The position numbers and the translations under genes are program-made. From Candidatus Staskawiczbacteria bacterium (GTDB taxonomy: Bacteria > Patescibacteriota > Minisyncoccia > Minisyncoccales > Staskawiczbacteraceae), in the NCBI GenBank assembly GCA_903845295.1, contig CAIMWV010000032.1, positions 1 through 44,955 of the forward strand: DNA of 44,955 bases, given 5' to 3'. Shown here in pieces: positions 16,297 through 25,002 of this stretch. Every line of letters starts with the position of its first letter. The first letter of the stretch is position 1. The notes under the pieces were generated by a model, which worked only from the letters and a program-made list of their open reading frames with translations, was not told the DNA's origin and ran no database searches.

Positions 16297-16352
16297 GGCT
16301 TCGACTGAGCTCAGCCGAATGTCCTCAGGGTTGGTGCTGAGTTAATCGAAGC
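16281..16352. repeat. REP-type palindromic repeat overlapping the mutM 3' end
   Basis: Outer arms CCAACCCT and AGGGTTGG enclose TTCGACTGAGCTCAGCCGAA, itself nearly palindromic, with GCTTCGA/TCGAAGC further out on one side. The core matches the family inserted in the lamin-tail gene. It supplies the mutM stop codon. Confidence 0.75.
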
Positions 16353-16396
16353 ACTAAAAGTTATAATGATTTATTTTATATAAGGGGAAGATTCTT

Positions 16397-16433
16397 ACAG
16401 CCCGCTATATATTTTATTAATGAAGGGTGCAAG
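16397..16433 (-). repeat. right copy of the 37-bp imperfect inverted repeat
   Basis: Reverse complement of 14624-14660 with five mismatches. It ends seven bases before the holA start codon, so it may carry that gene's leader. Confidence 0.65.
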
Positions 16434-16440
16434 ATAAAAA

Positions 16441-17385
16441 ATGATATATTTTATTTACGGAGAAGATTCATATCGATCCAAAAGAAAGTTAGAGGAAATA
16501 ATTTTGGGATATAAAAAAGTCCATAAATCCGGGCTGAGTTTAATTTATATTAATGTTGATAATAAAGATTTTAAGGATTTTTACAGCGAGCTTAAAATTA
16601 CTTCGATGTTTGCAGAGAACAAGCTGATAGTTTTGAAAAATGTTTTCAGCGATGCAAAGTTCCAGGAAGATTTCTTGGAAAATATCAAAAATTTAGAAGA
16701 TATAAAAGACATTGTTGTTGTTTATGAGGACTGCCCCCCTGACCAGAGAACCAAATTTTTTAAAGCGATGCAAAAACATGCTAAATGCCAGGAATTTGAT
16801 TATTTGCAGCCGGCTGCGCTTAAAAAATGGGCCATCCAAGAACTTGAAAAAAATAAAGCAAAGATAAATGCAGATGCCTTAGATATGTTGATAGAGTTTG
16901 TCAGAAGCGATTTATGGCAGATGACAAACGAAATAAATAAGTTATCAAGCTACAGAAAAGATTCGGCCATTAAAAAAGAAGATGTTGAACTGCTGGTAAA
17001 ACCTAATATCGAAAATGATGAAAAATTGATTTTTAAGACAATAGATGCAATAGCTTCAAAAGATAAGAAGCTGGCATTGTCATTATTGCATAAGCACTTA
17101 GATGACGGGGAAAATCCCCTAAGATTGCTTTCAATGATTGCTTATCAATTCAGAAATCTTTTGATAATAAAAGAACTCCAGGATATGCAAAAGCCATACG
17201 GCATAATAATGAAGAAAAGCGGGCTTCATCCTTTTGTCGCCCAGAAAAGCTATTATTTATGCAGCCAATTTTCAATGCCTAAACTAAAAAAAATCTACCA
17301 CAAGATTTTTCAGGTAGATTCGGATATTAAAACGGGAAAGATCGAGCCGGAATTGGCGCTGGACTTGTTGCTTGCGGAAATTTAA
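16441..17385 (+). CDS. holA: DNA polymerase III delta subunit (clamp loader)
   Basis: Clamp-loader subunit that opens the beta clamp. The start MIYFIYGEDSYRSKRKLEEI is the typical degenerate P-loop opening of HolA. VYEDCPPDQRTKFFKAMQK and a central LIEFVRSDLWQMTNEINKL match the family. The collar region contains DAIASKDKKLALSLLHKHL and MIAYQFRNLLIIKEL. At 314 residues the length is normal. No SD is present. It converges on rpsT, a common HolA-S20 neighbourhood across bacteria. Confidence 0.93.
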   Translation: MIYFIYGEDSYRSKRKLEEIILGYKKVHKSGLSLIYINVDNKDFKDFYSELKITSMFAENKLIVLKNVFSDAKFQEDFLENIKNLEDIKDIVVVYEDCPPDQRTKFFKAMQKHAKCQEFDYLQPAALKKWAIQELEKNKAKINADALDMLIEFVRSDLWQMTNEINKLSSYRKDSAIKKEDVELLVKPNIENDEKLIFKTIDAIASKDKKLALSLLHKHLDDGENPLRLLSMIAYQFRNLLIIKELQDMQKPYGIIMKKSGLHPFVAQKSYYLCSQFSMPKLKKIYHKIFQVDSDIKTGKIEPELALDLLLAEI

Positions 17386-17394
17386 AAAAACAAT

Positions 17395-17424
17395 AAAAAA
17401 TCTAGGACTAACCTAGATTTTTTT
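17395..17424. terminator. bidirectional terminator between holA and rpsT
   Basis: AAAAAATCTAGG, loop acta, then ACCTAGATTTTTTT (net TCTAGG/CCTAGA stem). The right half overlaps the rpsT stop. Confidence 0.85.
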
Positions 17425-17676
17425 CTCTAACATTTTTGTTAATCTTGATTTCCTGCGCGAAGCGTTATTTTTTTTGATTACTCCAACCTTGGCGGCTTTA
17501 TCTAATGCAGAATATATATTGGGAAGAAGTTTTATTGCTTCTGTTTGTTTTTTTGCCAAAATCAAAGAATGGGCTTCTTTTACAAGTTTCTTTATTTTAT
17601 TTTTGTAGACCAGATTCTGCTCTTTTCTTCTTGCAGACTGTCTGATAGCTTTTTTAGCGGATTTTGTTATTGCCAT
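17413..17676 (-). CDS. rpsT: 30S ribosomal protein S20 (bS20)
   Basis: Small basic protein that binds 16S rRNA early in 30S assembly. The family start MAITKSAKKAIRQSARRK is at 17676. The track's longer N-terminus (MICLFYKI) is not part of the family, so the internal Met is chosen. The body VKEAHSLILAKKQTEAIKLL and the C-terminal KNNASRRKSRLTKML are conserved in S20. It has 87 residues, and it is monocistronic and convergent with holA. Confidence 0.93.
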   Translation of the reverse strand: MAITKSAKKAIRQSARRKEQNLVYKNKIKKLVKEAHSLILAKKQTEAIKLLPNIYSALDKAAKVGVIKKNNASRRKSRLTKMLEKKI

Positions 17677-17713
17677 AATTTTATAAAATAAACATATCAT
17701 ATTATTATTATTT

Positions 17714-17743
17714 TTGCAATAGTCACCCCCTATGTGTTATTAT
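17714..17743 (+). promoter_or_regulatory. sigma-70-type promoter for the radical SAM gene
   Basis: TTGCAA, 18-base spacer, TATTAT, about 65 bases ahead of the ATG. Confidence 0.55.
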
Positions 17744-17807
17744 ATTATCTGCACCTTGTTAACTTAACCCTCAATTTAAACCTCGAAAAGAAAAGGATGG
17801 TAGAGCC

Positions 17808-19370
17808 ATGAAAATACTTTTTGTGTACCCGGAGTTTGAGGTCACGTTTTGGAGCTGGATATTCTTGCTGAAATTTGTTGGCAAGAAAGCAGCTTTCCCT
17901 CCTTTGGGTTTGCTAACGGTATCAGCCATGCTTCCAAAAGCGTGGTCGAAGAGGTTGATTGACCTAAACATTCAGAAGATTACCGACAAAGACATTGCGT
18001 GGGCCGACTACGTTTTCGTCGGCGGCATGTCAACGCAGAGCCATTCTGCAAAAGAAGTTATTCTGCGTTGTAATAATTTGGGTATCCCTGTAGTTTTAGG
18101 TGGCCCAATCCTTGAGAACATAGAAAGCTGCGAAAGCTTCCCCGGAGTAAGCCATTTTCTACTGGGAGAAGTAGAAAATACCTTGCAGGAGTTTTTGGAA
18201 GACTTACGGGTTGAAAAAGCAAGAAGGATTTACCCAGCCAAGAATTTTCCGGATGTTAATACTTCGCCAATTCCTTTGTGGGAGTTAATCGATATTAGAA
18301 ATTACGCAACCTTAATGGTTCAGTTTTGCAGGGCTTGTCCGTTCAATTGTAGTTTTTGCAGAATAGTAGACATCAATGGCCGCATCCCGCGGCCGAAGTC
18401 GCCAGAGCAATTCCTGAGCGAACTTGATGCTATATACCAAACGGGATTTCGCGGGCCAATCATGGATGCCTCTGATAATATCATTGGCAAAAGGAAAAAC
18501 GCAAAAGAAATGCTGCGCCAGTGCGCCAAATGGCAGAAAGATCGCGGATATCCGTTTGAGTTTACGGTGGAGGCCGACATTACTCTCGCTGATGATCCAG
18601 AACTCATGGATTTAATGGTTTCAGCCGGAATCAAGAAGGTTTTTTTGGGGCTGGAAACGCCCAATAAAGCCGCACTAGAAGAATGCGGTAAACTGCAAAA
18701 CGTAAGCCATGACATGGTAGAGTGTGTCAGGATACTACGGCGTCACGGGCTTCATCCGCTGTCAGGGTTTATTGTCGGTTTTGATGCCGACGATCCCCAG
18801 ACTTTTGCCAGAATGATGATTGAATTCATCCAGGAAACAGGGATAGTTTTTCCGATGGTGGGCATCCTTTTAGCGCCGCCGGGAACAGCTTTGTACGCCA
18901 AACTTAAGGCAGAAGGCAGAATATTGTCAGAATCAGCGGGTAATAACATCGGGGGCGTGACTAATATTGTTCCCAAAATGCCACTTAAGACTCTTCTGCA
19001 CGGATATAAGCAAATTTGGAAGATGGTCTATTCCCCCAGGAAGTACTATGAAAGAATCCTTGTTTTTTTGGAGGAATACAACGCCTCGAAAAAGGTTGCT
19101 AGGAAAATAAACACAAGAACACTTATAACAGATTTAAGAGCTCTTTTTCTGTCTGTGGTTTTGATAGGCATGTTTGGCGGGTTTGAGACCAGTTACTATT
19201 ACTGGAAAACTCTGCTGGTAACATTCTTCAAAAATCCGCGGGCATTCTACGATGTGGTGGCTCTCTGGATCTACGGATTCCATTTTCAAAGGATTGCCAG
19301 GCACATTGTCATACCAGACCATAAAAAGATTTCCGAAACGTTAAAAACGCTAGGGCCTTCTCAGGTCTAG
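17808..19370 (+). CDS. B12-binding-domain radical SAM protein
   Basis: Radical SAM enzyme with an N-terminal cobalamin-binding Rossmann domain (MKILFVYPEFEVTFW, then FPPLGLLTVSAML) and an iron-sulfur motif CPFNCSFC (CX3CX2C) at about 179-186. ASDNIIGKRKNAKEM, a GLETPNK turn and IVGFDADDPQTF follow, as in lipid- or hopanoid-modifying members with a DUF4070-like C-terminal region. The last 80 residues contain hydrophobic stretches, suggesting membrane association. The substrate is unknown. At 520 residues it is complete. It has an SD-like AAAGGA, a sigma-70-like promoter and its own strong terminator, and it is more GC-rich than the surrounding housekeeping genes. Confidence 0.85.
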   Translation: MKILFVYPEFEVTFWSWIFLLKFVGKKAAFPPLGLLTVSAMLPKAWSKRLIDLNIQKITDKDIAWADYVFVGGMSTQSHSAKEVILRCNNLGIPVVLGGPILENIESCESFPGVSHFLLGEVENTLQEFLEDLRVEKARRIYPAKNFPDVNTSPIPLWELIDIRNYATLMVQFCRACPFNCSFCRIVDINGRIPRPKSPEQFLSELDAIYQTGFRGPIMDASDNIIGKRKNAKEMLRQCAKWQKDRGYPFEFTVEADITLADDPELMDLMVSAGIKKVFLGLETPNKAALEECGKLQNVSHDMVECVRILRRHGLHPLSGFIVGFDADDPQTFARMMIEFIQETGIVFPMVGILLAPPGTALYAKLKAEGRILSESAGNNIGGVTNIVPKMPLKTLLHGYKQIWKMVYSPRKYYERILVFLEEYNASKKVARKINTRTLITDLRALFLSVVLIGMFGGFETSYYYWKTLLVTFFKNPRAFYDVVALWIYGFHFQRIARHIVIPDHKKISETLKTLGPSQV

Positions 19371-19398
19371 GGACGAGCACTCGTCCCCTTTTTTTTAC
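19370..19398 (+). terminator. terminator of the radical SAM gene
   Basis: GGGACGAG, CA loop, CTCGTCCC and a long T-run, starting at the stop codon. Confidence 0.9.
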
Positions 19399-19436
19399 TT
19401 TGTTTACATTTTTAATATAAATAAAAAGCAAAATAA

Positions 19437-19473
19437 CCCCGCACTAATTTTGTTAAACAAAATTAGTGCGGGG
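19437..19473. repeat. 37-base perfect hairpin (18-bp arms)
   Basis: CCCCGCACTAATTTTGTT and its exact reverse complement flank a single A. There is no following T-run, so it is not a standard terminator. It lies 27 bases upstream of a consensus promoter. Part of the arm (GACACTAATTTT) echoes just downstream at the promoter. Confidence 0.7.
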
Positions 19474-19499
19474 TCCTCGCTTGCTTCGCTTGCTCGGAT

Positions 19500-19528
19500 T
19501 TGACACTAATTTTTATAAATAGTAAAAT
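19500..19528 (+). promoter_or_regulatory. consensus promoter for the low-complexity gene
   Basis: TTGACA, 17-base spacer, TAAAAT; the ATG is 35 bases downstream. Confidence 0.75.
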
Positions 19529-19563
19529 TAATAAATTAATAACTAAATTTATTTTAAAAAAAT

Positions 19564-21153
19564 ATGACCGCAGAAACTCCTAATCAGAATAATAAGAATC
19601 CGGAAGCTTCTTCGCAACAATTGCCGCCAGATGTAGAAGAAACATTAGTTCCACCAGAACCAACACCGGCAGCAAAGGTGACATCAGAAGCGGAGGCAGA
19701 ATCGGTAGCAGAGGCAGTACCTGAACCCGAGCCAGAACCAGCGCCGGAAGCGCCGGAGCCAATACCAGAAACTCCAGAAGCGCCACTACCAGAAGCGCCA
19801 GGAGAGGAAACGCCAACAGAAGAACAACCGCCAGTAGAAGCAGCACCAGAACAAGCAGGGGAGTCAATACCAGAAGCAGTGCCAGAGCCAGAAGCGGCGC
19901 CGGCAGAAGCGCCAGCAGCAGAAGTAGAACCAGCACCAGAAGGAGAAGAACCAGCAGCAGAGACACCGGAAGTGCAACCATCGCCCGCAGAGGCGCCTGC
20001 GGAAGCACCAGAACCAGCAGAAGCACCGGCAGAAGTGCCAGAGGCACGATTATTACCAAGAAACGTTAAAGAAGAACAAAAAGCAAAGGAACAAGCCATA
20101 GATCAAGCAATAGAAATTTTAAAAGATCCAAAAGTGATGGAAAGAAGTCCAAGAGAGATAGTAGACGCCTTTAGAGAGGCAACAGGTGAAGAACTGATAC
20201 CAAAAAGAGAGCGAATGGCAGAGGCAAATTTTAAATCCAGAGGCATGAGAATTATAAGAGGAAAAGATGCTGTAGAAGTATATAGGAAGCAACTTATAGA
20301 AAAAGAACAGGAAAGGATTATCCAGGAAGAGCATTCTAAAGCCCTTGATACTTTATGGAAGAGAAATCCTAATGTGAAGCCGGAAAACAGGGAAAAATAT
20401 TTAGCTGAAATTAAAATGGCATTAGGGATAAAAGAAGCCGGCGATAATATTGCACTTGATAAATTAATTAATGAAGGTTATGCAGTTGAAAATAGTAAAA
20501 GAGGGCTCTTTGGTTTCGGCAAATTAAAAATACCTACAGTAGATGGTAAGGGAATTTTAACATATGCTAATGGGAAGGATCTTTTAGGGCAGAACGAAGT
20601 AGTGGCGAGAGCCAGAATGCTGGGTGAGGCGCAGGGAAGGGCAAATCTAAAAATTGATGGAGGAAGGGAAATATTAAAAGCAGAAAGGCAAGCTTGCACA
20701 AGAACCATAATCGGACAAACGGTTGAAAGATATGAAGAGGACAGAGAGGCGGGAGAAAAAATCGATTATCGTGAATCTGAATTGGCCCCATTGGAAGATA
20801 AAGTCCATAATCTTGGCGGGCATACCCATGACATTTTGCGCCCAAAATTGTCAAAGATAATAAGAAGAAATCAATTAACCTTAAAAGCATTCGGAGAAAG
20901 ATTGCCTAAGAAGGAATGGAATAGGATAATGGAGCTTAAACAAGCGGCAGGCGAGTTATTGCAAACATGGATCGATGAACAACCAAAAAGTAAGCCCGAG
21001 AAAAAAAACAAAGCAAAGAATAAGGGGGAAAAACCGGTGACAAAACCAGGAGGAAAAAAACCTTCAGAATCAGAGAGCAAACCTTCTAAAAGGGAAAAAT
21101 CAGAGAAAAAAGAAACTCCAAAGAAGCCCGCACCGAAAAAAAAGAAGAAGTAG
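19564..21153 (+). CDS. Pro/Glu/Ala-rich protein with Lys-rich tail, hypothetical
   Basis: 529 residues. Residues about 20-160 are an acidic disordered region of repeated PEAP, PAEAP and EPEPEP units. A predicted folded, helical middle (about 165-470) includes RSPREIVDAFREATGEELI and a hydrophobic KRGLFGFGKLKIPTVDGKGI. The last 60 residues are an extreme Lys/Pro-rich tail ending PAPKKKKK. It has no signal peptide or membrane helix. The charge layout, acidic then mixed then strongly basic, suggests a nucleic-acid- or envelope-associated scaffold, but no family was recognised. The purine-rich repeat DNA makes long shadow ORFs on the other strand. A consensus promoter precedes it, and the terminator overlaps the end of uvrB. 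Confidence 0.75.
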   Translation: MTAETPNQNNKNPEASSQQLPPDVEETLVPPEPTPAAKVTSEAEAESVAEAVPEPEPEPAPEAPEPIPETPEAPLPEAPGEETPTEEQPPVEAAPEQAGESIPEAVPEPEAAPAEAPAAEVEPAPEGEEPAAETPEVQPSPAEAPAEAPEPAEAPAEVPEARLLPRNVKEEQKAKEQAIDQAIEILKDPKVMERSPREIVDAFREATGEELIPKRERMAEANFKSRGMRIIRGKDAVEVYRKQLIEKEQERIIQEEHSKALDTLWKRNPNVKPENREKYLAEIKMALGIKEAGDNIALDKLINEGYAVENSKRGLFGFGKLKIPTVDGKGILTYANGKDLLGQNEVVARARMLGEAQGRANLKIDGGREILKAERQACTRTIIGQTVERYEEDREAGEKIDYRESELAPLEDKVHNLGGHTHDILRPKLSKIIRRNQLTLKAFGERLPKKEWNRIMELKQAAGELLQTWIDEQPKSKPEKKNKAKNKGEKPVTKPGGKKPSESESKPSKREKSEKKETPKKPAPKKKKK

Positions 21154-21162
21154 ATTCCAATG

Positions 21163-21187
21163 AAAAAGCCCGCTAAGCGGGCTTTTT
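21163..21187. terminator. bidirectional terminator overlapping the uvrB 3' end
   Basis: AAAAAGCCCGC, TAA loop, GCGGGCTTTTT. The right half encodes the last uvrB residues (KKPA, stop). Confidence 0.9.
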
Positions 21188-23128
21188 CATGTTTAACTTT
21201 TTGATTAAATCGCGGATTTCAGCCGCTCTTTCAAAGTCCAGATTTTTGGCAGCTATTTTCATCTCCTTTTCCAGAAGTTTTTTGTCATGAACCATCCAAA
21301 ATTCAGAATCAATATCTTCTTTCTTGGAAAATCCCCAATCTCTTATATCTATGATAATTGTTTTTGGAGTTATTTTATTTTTTCTGTTGTAATCTTCCTG
21401 AATTTTTCTTCTTCTTTCCACTTCGTTAATAGCCGATTGCATTGAGAAGGTCATTTTATCTGCATACAAAATGACGCGTCCATTAAGATGTCTTGCCGCC
21501 CTGCCCATTGTTTGTATCAAAGTTGTTTTGTTTCTTAAAAACCCTTCTTTGTCAGCATCTAAAATTGCAACCAATGAAACTTCCGGCAAATCAATCCCCT
21601 CTCTTAAAAGATTGATTCCCACCAGCACATCATATTTTCCCTCCCTGAGATTTTTTAAAATTTCAGGCCTTTCCATTGTTTTTATTTCAGAATGCAGATA
21701 CTGTGTTTTAATTCCCCTTTCGACTAAATAATCAGAAATTTCCTCAGCCAGTCTTTTTGTCAGAGTTACCACCAAAACCCGCTGTTTTTTAGAAACCTCT
21801 TTTTTTATTTCTTCAATCAAATCTTTAATTTGGTTTTCAGTTTTTTTGATTTCAATTGCCGGTTCTAAAAGTCCGGTCGGCCTTATCAGCTGTTCTGCGA
21901 TATGCCTGCCTGATTTTTGTTTTTCAAAATCAGCCGGAGTGGCTGACACATAAATTGTCTGCTTCTGCCTTTTTTCAAACTCTGCAAAAGTTAAGGGACG
22001 GTTATCAATTGCTGACGGCAATCTGAATCCAAAATCAATCAAGGTTTGTTTCCTGATTTTATCCTGCACCGACATGGCGCGGATCTGGGAAATTGAGATA
22101 TGTGATTCGTCAATAAACATTAATGAACCATTGGGGTTGAAATAATTGAAATAATCAACCAGAGAAAATGGCGCTTGTCCCGGTTTTCTGAATTCCATGT
22201 GGCTGGAATAGTTTTCAATGCCATGGCACCAGCCGGTTTCTTTTAACATTTCCAAATCATAGTTTGTTTTTTGTTCCAACCTTTCAGCTTCCAGCAGCTT
22301 ATTTTGTTTTTTCAGTTCTTTTAATCTTTGCTCTAATTCTAATCTTATATTATTAATAGCGATATTAACTTTATCTTGCGGAGTTACCCAAAAATGGGCC
22401 GGAAATAATTTTATTTTATCGCCTGAAGTCTTATATTTTTGGCCGAGGCCAGGAGCTGTTTCAGAGATTTTTTCTATTTTATCTCCTGAGAATTCCACGC
22501 GCAATATTTTTTCTCCGGTTACAATATAAATTTCAACCAAGTCTCCCCTGACCCTGAAAGTGCCCGGCTTAAAATCAATGTCGTTTCTTTGATATTGCAG
22601 ATTATTCAAAAGAATTAGAAAATCTTTTCTTTTAATCCCTTGTTTCAATTTTATTTCCAGAGAAATATTTTCATAATTTTCCGGCGAGCCGATGTTGTAA
22701 ATGCAGGAAACAGAAGCAACCACTATCACATCTTTCCTTGTCGTTACGTCCTGGACTGCCGCATGCCTTAACCGGTCAATTTCCTCATTTATTTTTGCGT
22801 CCTTTTCTATATATGTATCTGATTGCGGGATATAGGCCTCCGGCTGGTAATAATCATAATAAGAAACAAAATAATGGACCGCATTATTGGGAAAAAATTC
22901 CTTGAACTCCTGGTAAAGCTGTGCGGCCAAAGTTTTATTGGGGGAGATAACCAATGTCGGCTTCTGCATTTCTTCGATAACCTTGGCCATCGTAAAGGTT
23001 TTGCCCGATCCCGTAACGCCTAAAAGCACCTGGTCTTTGACCCCGGCTTTTAGATTATGAGCCAGCTGTTTTATTGCCTTCGGTTGGTCTCCCTTGGCTT
23101 CAAATTTTGATACTAATTTGAATTTCAT
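21173..23128 (-). CDS. uvrB: excinuclease ABC subunit UvrB
   Basis: DNA-damage-recognition helicase of nucleotide excision repair, which receives lesions from UvrA and positions UvrC. Walker A LGVTGSGKTFTMAKV is at about 36-50. The beta-hairpin YFVSYYDYYQPEAYIPQSD, helicase motif MFIDESHISISQIRAM, and motifs V/VI (INLLREGIDLPEVSLVAILD and QTMGRAARHLNGRVI) are intact. The UVR domain ANLDFERAAEIRDL-type segment ends the protein (NLDFERAAEIRDLIKKLN). At 651 residues it is full length. UvrA and UvrC are not in the window. Confidence 0.96.
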   Translation of the reverse strand: MKFKLVSKFEAKGDQPKAIKQLAHNLKAGVKDQVLLGVTGSGKTFTMAKVIEEMQKPTLVISPNKTLAAQLYQEFKEFFPNNAVHYFVSYYDYYQPEAYIPQSDTYIEKDAKINEEIDRLRHAAVQDVTTRKDVIVVASVSCIYNIGSPENYENISLEIKLKQGIKRKDFLILLNNLQYQRNDIDFKPGTFRVRGDLVEIYIVTGEKILRVEFSGDKIEKISETAPGLGQKYKTSGDKIKLFPAHFWVTPQDKVNIAINNIRLELEQRLKELKKQNKLLEAERLEQKTNYDLEMLKETGWCHGIENYSSHMEFRKPGQAPFSLVDYFNYFNPNGSLMFIDESHISISQIRAMSVQDKIRKQTLIDFGFRLPSAIDNRPLTFAEFEKRQKQTIYVSATPADFEKQKSGRHIAEQLIRPTGLLEPAIEIKKTENQIKDLIEEIKKEVSKKQRVLVVTLTKRLAEEISDYLVERGIKTQYLHSEIKTMERPEILKNLREGKYDVLVGINLLREGIDLPEVSLVAILDADKEGFLRNKTTLIQTMGRAARHLNGRVILYADKMTFSMQSAINEVERRRKIQEDYNRKNKITPKTIIIDIRDWGFSKKEDIDSEFWMVHDKKLLEKEMKIAAKNLDFERAAEIRDLIKKLNMKKPA

Positions 23129-23175
23129 GTATTATTATAATAAGCAAAGGTATATACTATTAATATAATAAAAAT

Positions 23176-24384
23176 ATGGACGGAAATAAAGGAGAACAAC
23201 CTAAAGATAACACAGAACCTCAAATTTCTGAAGAAACAGAGCTTGCCCGATCAGCAGCTCAGATTACACTGGCAAGAGCCGGTAATTATGAGGAATTATG
23301 GGCAGAAACAGAACAGGAGGGAGACAAAAAATTTATTGAAAAGACAAAACAATTATGGAAAGAATTTGCAGTTCATGGGAGAGTTATAATAGATAGAGAA
23401 ACTAAAAAACCAAAACTTTTGAATTTTAGCGACATAGACGGGAAATGCGCGATAAAATTATTGGAATTGGCGGGAATCAATACCAAAAATGTACAGTATG
23501 TCGAGCCGGGTGATTCTAAATCAGGGGCAATTAATTTAGATACTAGTGATGAAGGGGGCAGATATGGTTTGGTTATAGAAGATGGAGGGCAAACAGCCTT
23601 TTTAGACCACCACACAACCGAAGCAGGAAAATTGACCTCGGCAACCGAAATTACCTACAAAACTTTAGTTAGTTTAGGTTTGTTAAAAAAGGAACAATAT
23701 TTAGATAAAGCGGTGGAGTTTGTTAATCGGGTAGATAATTGCGATTACGCCGTGACAATGGCTGATTTCAAAGTTTCCTGGAAAAGGCTGCTTGGTGTAC
23801 AAAGATTTCTTTCAGCTGAAGCCCTGCTGGATTTTTTTAGAAAAGGAAGGAATCCTTCAGAAGACCTAACTGCCGCTGATTTTAAGGATAAGAATTGGGG
23901 GTTGATAAAATCGGTGAAAGCCAGAGAAAAAGGCAAACCCGATATAATAATCAATAGAAGCGAAGAACAGGCAAAAACGGTTAGGGAATCTTTGGAAGCG
24001 TTGGAAAAAATGGGGAAAGAGGGGTTTATCGTTGATTCAAAAAATTACGGGAAAATAGCCGTTGATATCGGCAAAAAAGTTCCAGCCGGTTTTGATGCCG
24101 CCCGAGCGGTTGGTTGTGAAACATATGTTATCTGGAATCCGGAAGAAAATAGTTTTTTTATAACGGCCAGAAAACCATTACCAGATTTTCCTCAAGGAAT
24201 CAAAATCAGAGAATTTATGTGTTTGAAGCCCAGGCTTCCTAGCGGAAGGCATGGGGAACCTCTGACTTTAACCCTTGGCGAGGTGCTTGATAAGATGACT
24301 GACGGGAAAATTTGGACGACTGCGACCGGCAGACTCGAAGATTATTTAGAAGAAGAAGAAAAGAAAAAGGAACAAAAGCAATAA
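23176..24384 (+). CDS. DHH-motif phosphoesterase-like protein
   Basis: 402 residues. A polar N-terminus of about 75 residues is followed by a region resembling the DHH superfamily: NFSDIDGKCAIKLLELAGI (DxDG motif), then QTAFLDHHTTEAGKLTSATE (DHH motif with the trailing S-A-T-E), then VNRVDNCDYAV (third metal-binding Asp). Unlike the protein at 12425-13204, these acidic residues are retained, so metal-dependent phosphoesterase activity is plausible. The rest is mixed alpha/beta ending in an acidic/lysine tail (EEEEKKKEQKQ). The substrate is unknown. It is divergent from uvrB and followed 14 bases later by ruvA. No SD. Confidence 0.65.
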   Translation: MDGNKGEQPKDNTEPQISEETELARSAAQITLARAGNYEELWAETEQEGDKKFIEKTKQLWKEFAVHGRVIIDRETKKPKLLNFSDIDGKCAIKLLELAGINTKNVQYVEPGDSKSGAINLDTSDEGGRYGLVIEDGGQTAFLDHHTTEAGKLTSATEITYKTLVSLGLLKKEQYLDKAVEFVNRVDNCDYAVTMADFKVSWKRLLGVQRFLSAEALLDFFRKGRNPSEDLTAADFKDKNWGLIKSVKAREKGKPDIIINRSEEQAKTVRESLEALEKMGKEGFIVDSKNYGKIAVDIGKKVPAGFDAARAVGCETYVIWNPEENSFFITARKPLPDFPQGIKIREFMCLKPRLPSGRHGEPLTLTLGEVLDKMTDGKIWTTATGRLEDYLEEEEKKKEQKQ

Positions 24385-24397
24385 ATTTATTTATATT

Positions 24398-24958
24398 ATG
24401 ATAGCATTTTTAGAGGGTAAAATTATACTGAAAAAAGAAAAATTTATTATTCTTGAAGTCAATAATATTGGCTATAAGGTTTTTTTATCCCGCCAAACCT
24501 TGCTGACATTACCGGAAATCGGAGAAAACATCAAGCTGTTTTGCTATCAAAATGTTAAGGAGGAAGCGCTGGATCTTTACGGGTTCCCAACTTATGAGGG
24601 GTTGGAATTTTTTGAGACGCTGATGGATATCAGAGGTGTCGGACCCAAATCAGCTTTGGATATTTCAGCTCTTGGTTCCTTAGATAAAATAAAAGACAGG
24701 ATTTTAAAACAGGATGAGAAAATCTTTGAAGGAATTCCTGGCATAGGAGAAAAAAAGGCAATGACAATAATCTTAGAGTTGACGGGAAAAATAAAAATGC
24801 TGGGGCAGAAAAAAGGTTCTGCAGACGAAGCTGAGGGAGCTTTGATGCAGCTTGGATTCTCAAAACAGCAGGCAAAAGATGCCCTAAGCCGTGTTCCCGG
24901 CAATGTAAAAAATCCGGAAGAAAGAATAAAACAAGCGTTAAAAAATTTGGGCAAATAA
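24398..24958 (+). CDS. ruvA: Holliday junction-binding protein RuvA
   Basis: Tetramer that holds the four-way junction and loads RuvB. The N-terminal OB fold is MIAFLEGKIILKKEKFIILEV...GYKVFL. Two helix-hairpin-helix motifs follow: MDIRGVGPKSALDIS (about 75-90) and GIPGIGEKKAMTIILEL (about 110-126). The C-terminal RuvB-binding domain is EGALMQLGFSKQQAKDAL. At 186 residues it is of normal length. It is downstream of the DHH-like gene, and no other ruv gene is adjacent. Confidence 0.95.
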   Translation: MIAFLEGKIILKKEKFIILEVNNIGYKVFLSRQTLLTLPEIGENIKLFCYQNVKEEALDLYGFPTYEGLEFFETLMDIRGVGPKSALDISALGSLDKIKDRILKQDEKIFEGIPGIGEKKAMTIILELTGKIKMLGQKKGSADEAEGALMQLGFSKQQAKDALSRVPGNVKNPEERIKQALKNLGK

Positions 24959-25002
24959 ATGCTACTTGCATTACTACTGAAATATGTGAGTAGGGAAATA
25001 AG

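Noticed and set aside
19621-20060. CRISPR-like or tandem-repeat array
   Set aside because: The repetition is codon-level (PEAP/PAEAP) within one ORF, with no constant repeats or spacers; no CRISPR array or cas gene was seen anywhere in the window.
19580-20099. Two long minus-strand ORFs rich in Leu/Val or Ser/Gly/Ala
   Set aside because: They mirror the purine-rich Pro/Glu/Ala repeats of the plus-strand gene; low-complexity shadow frames without start signals.
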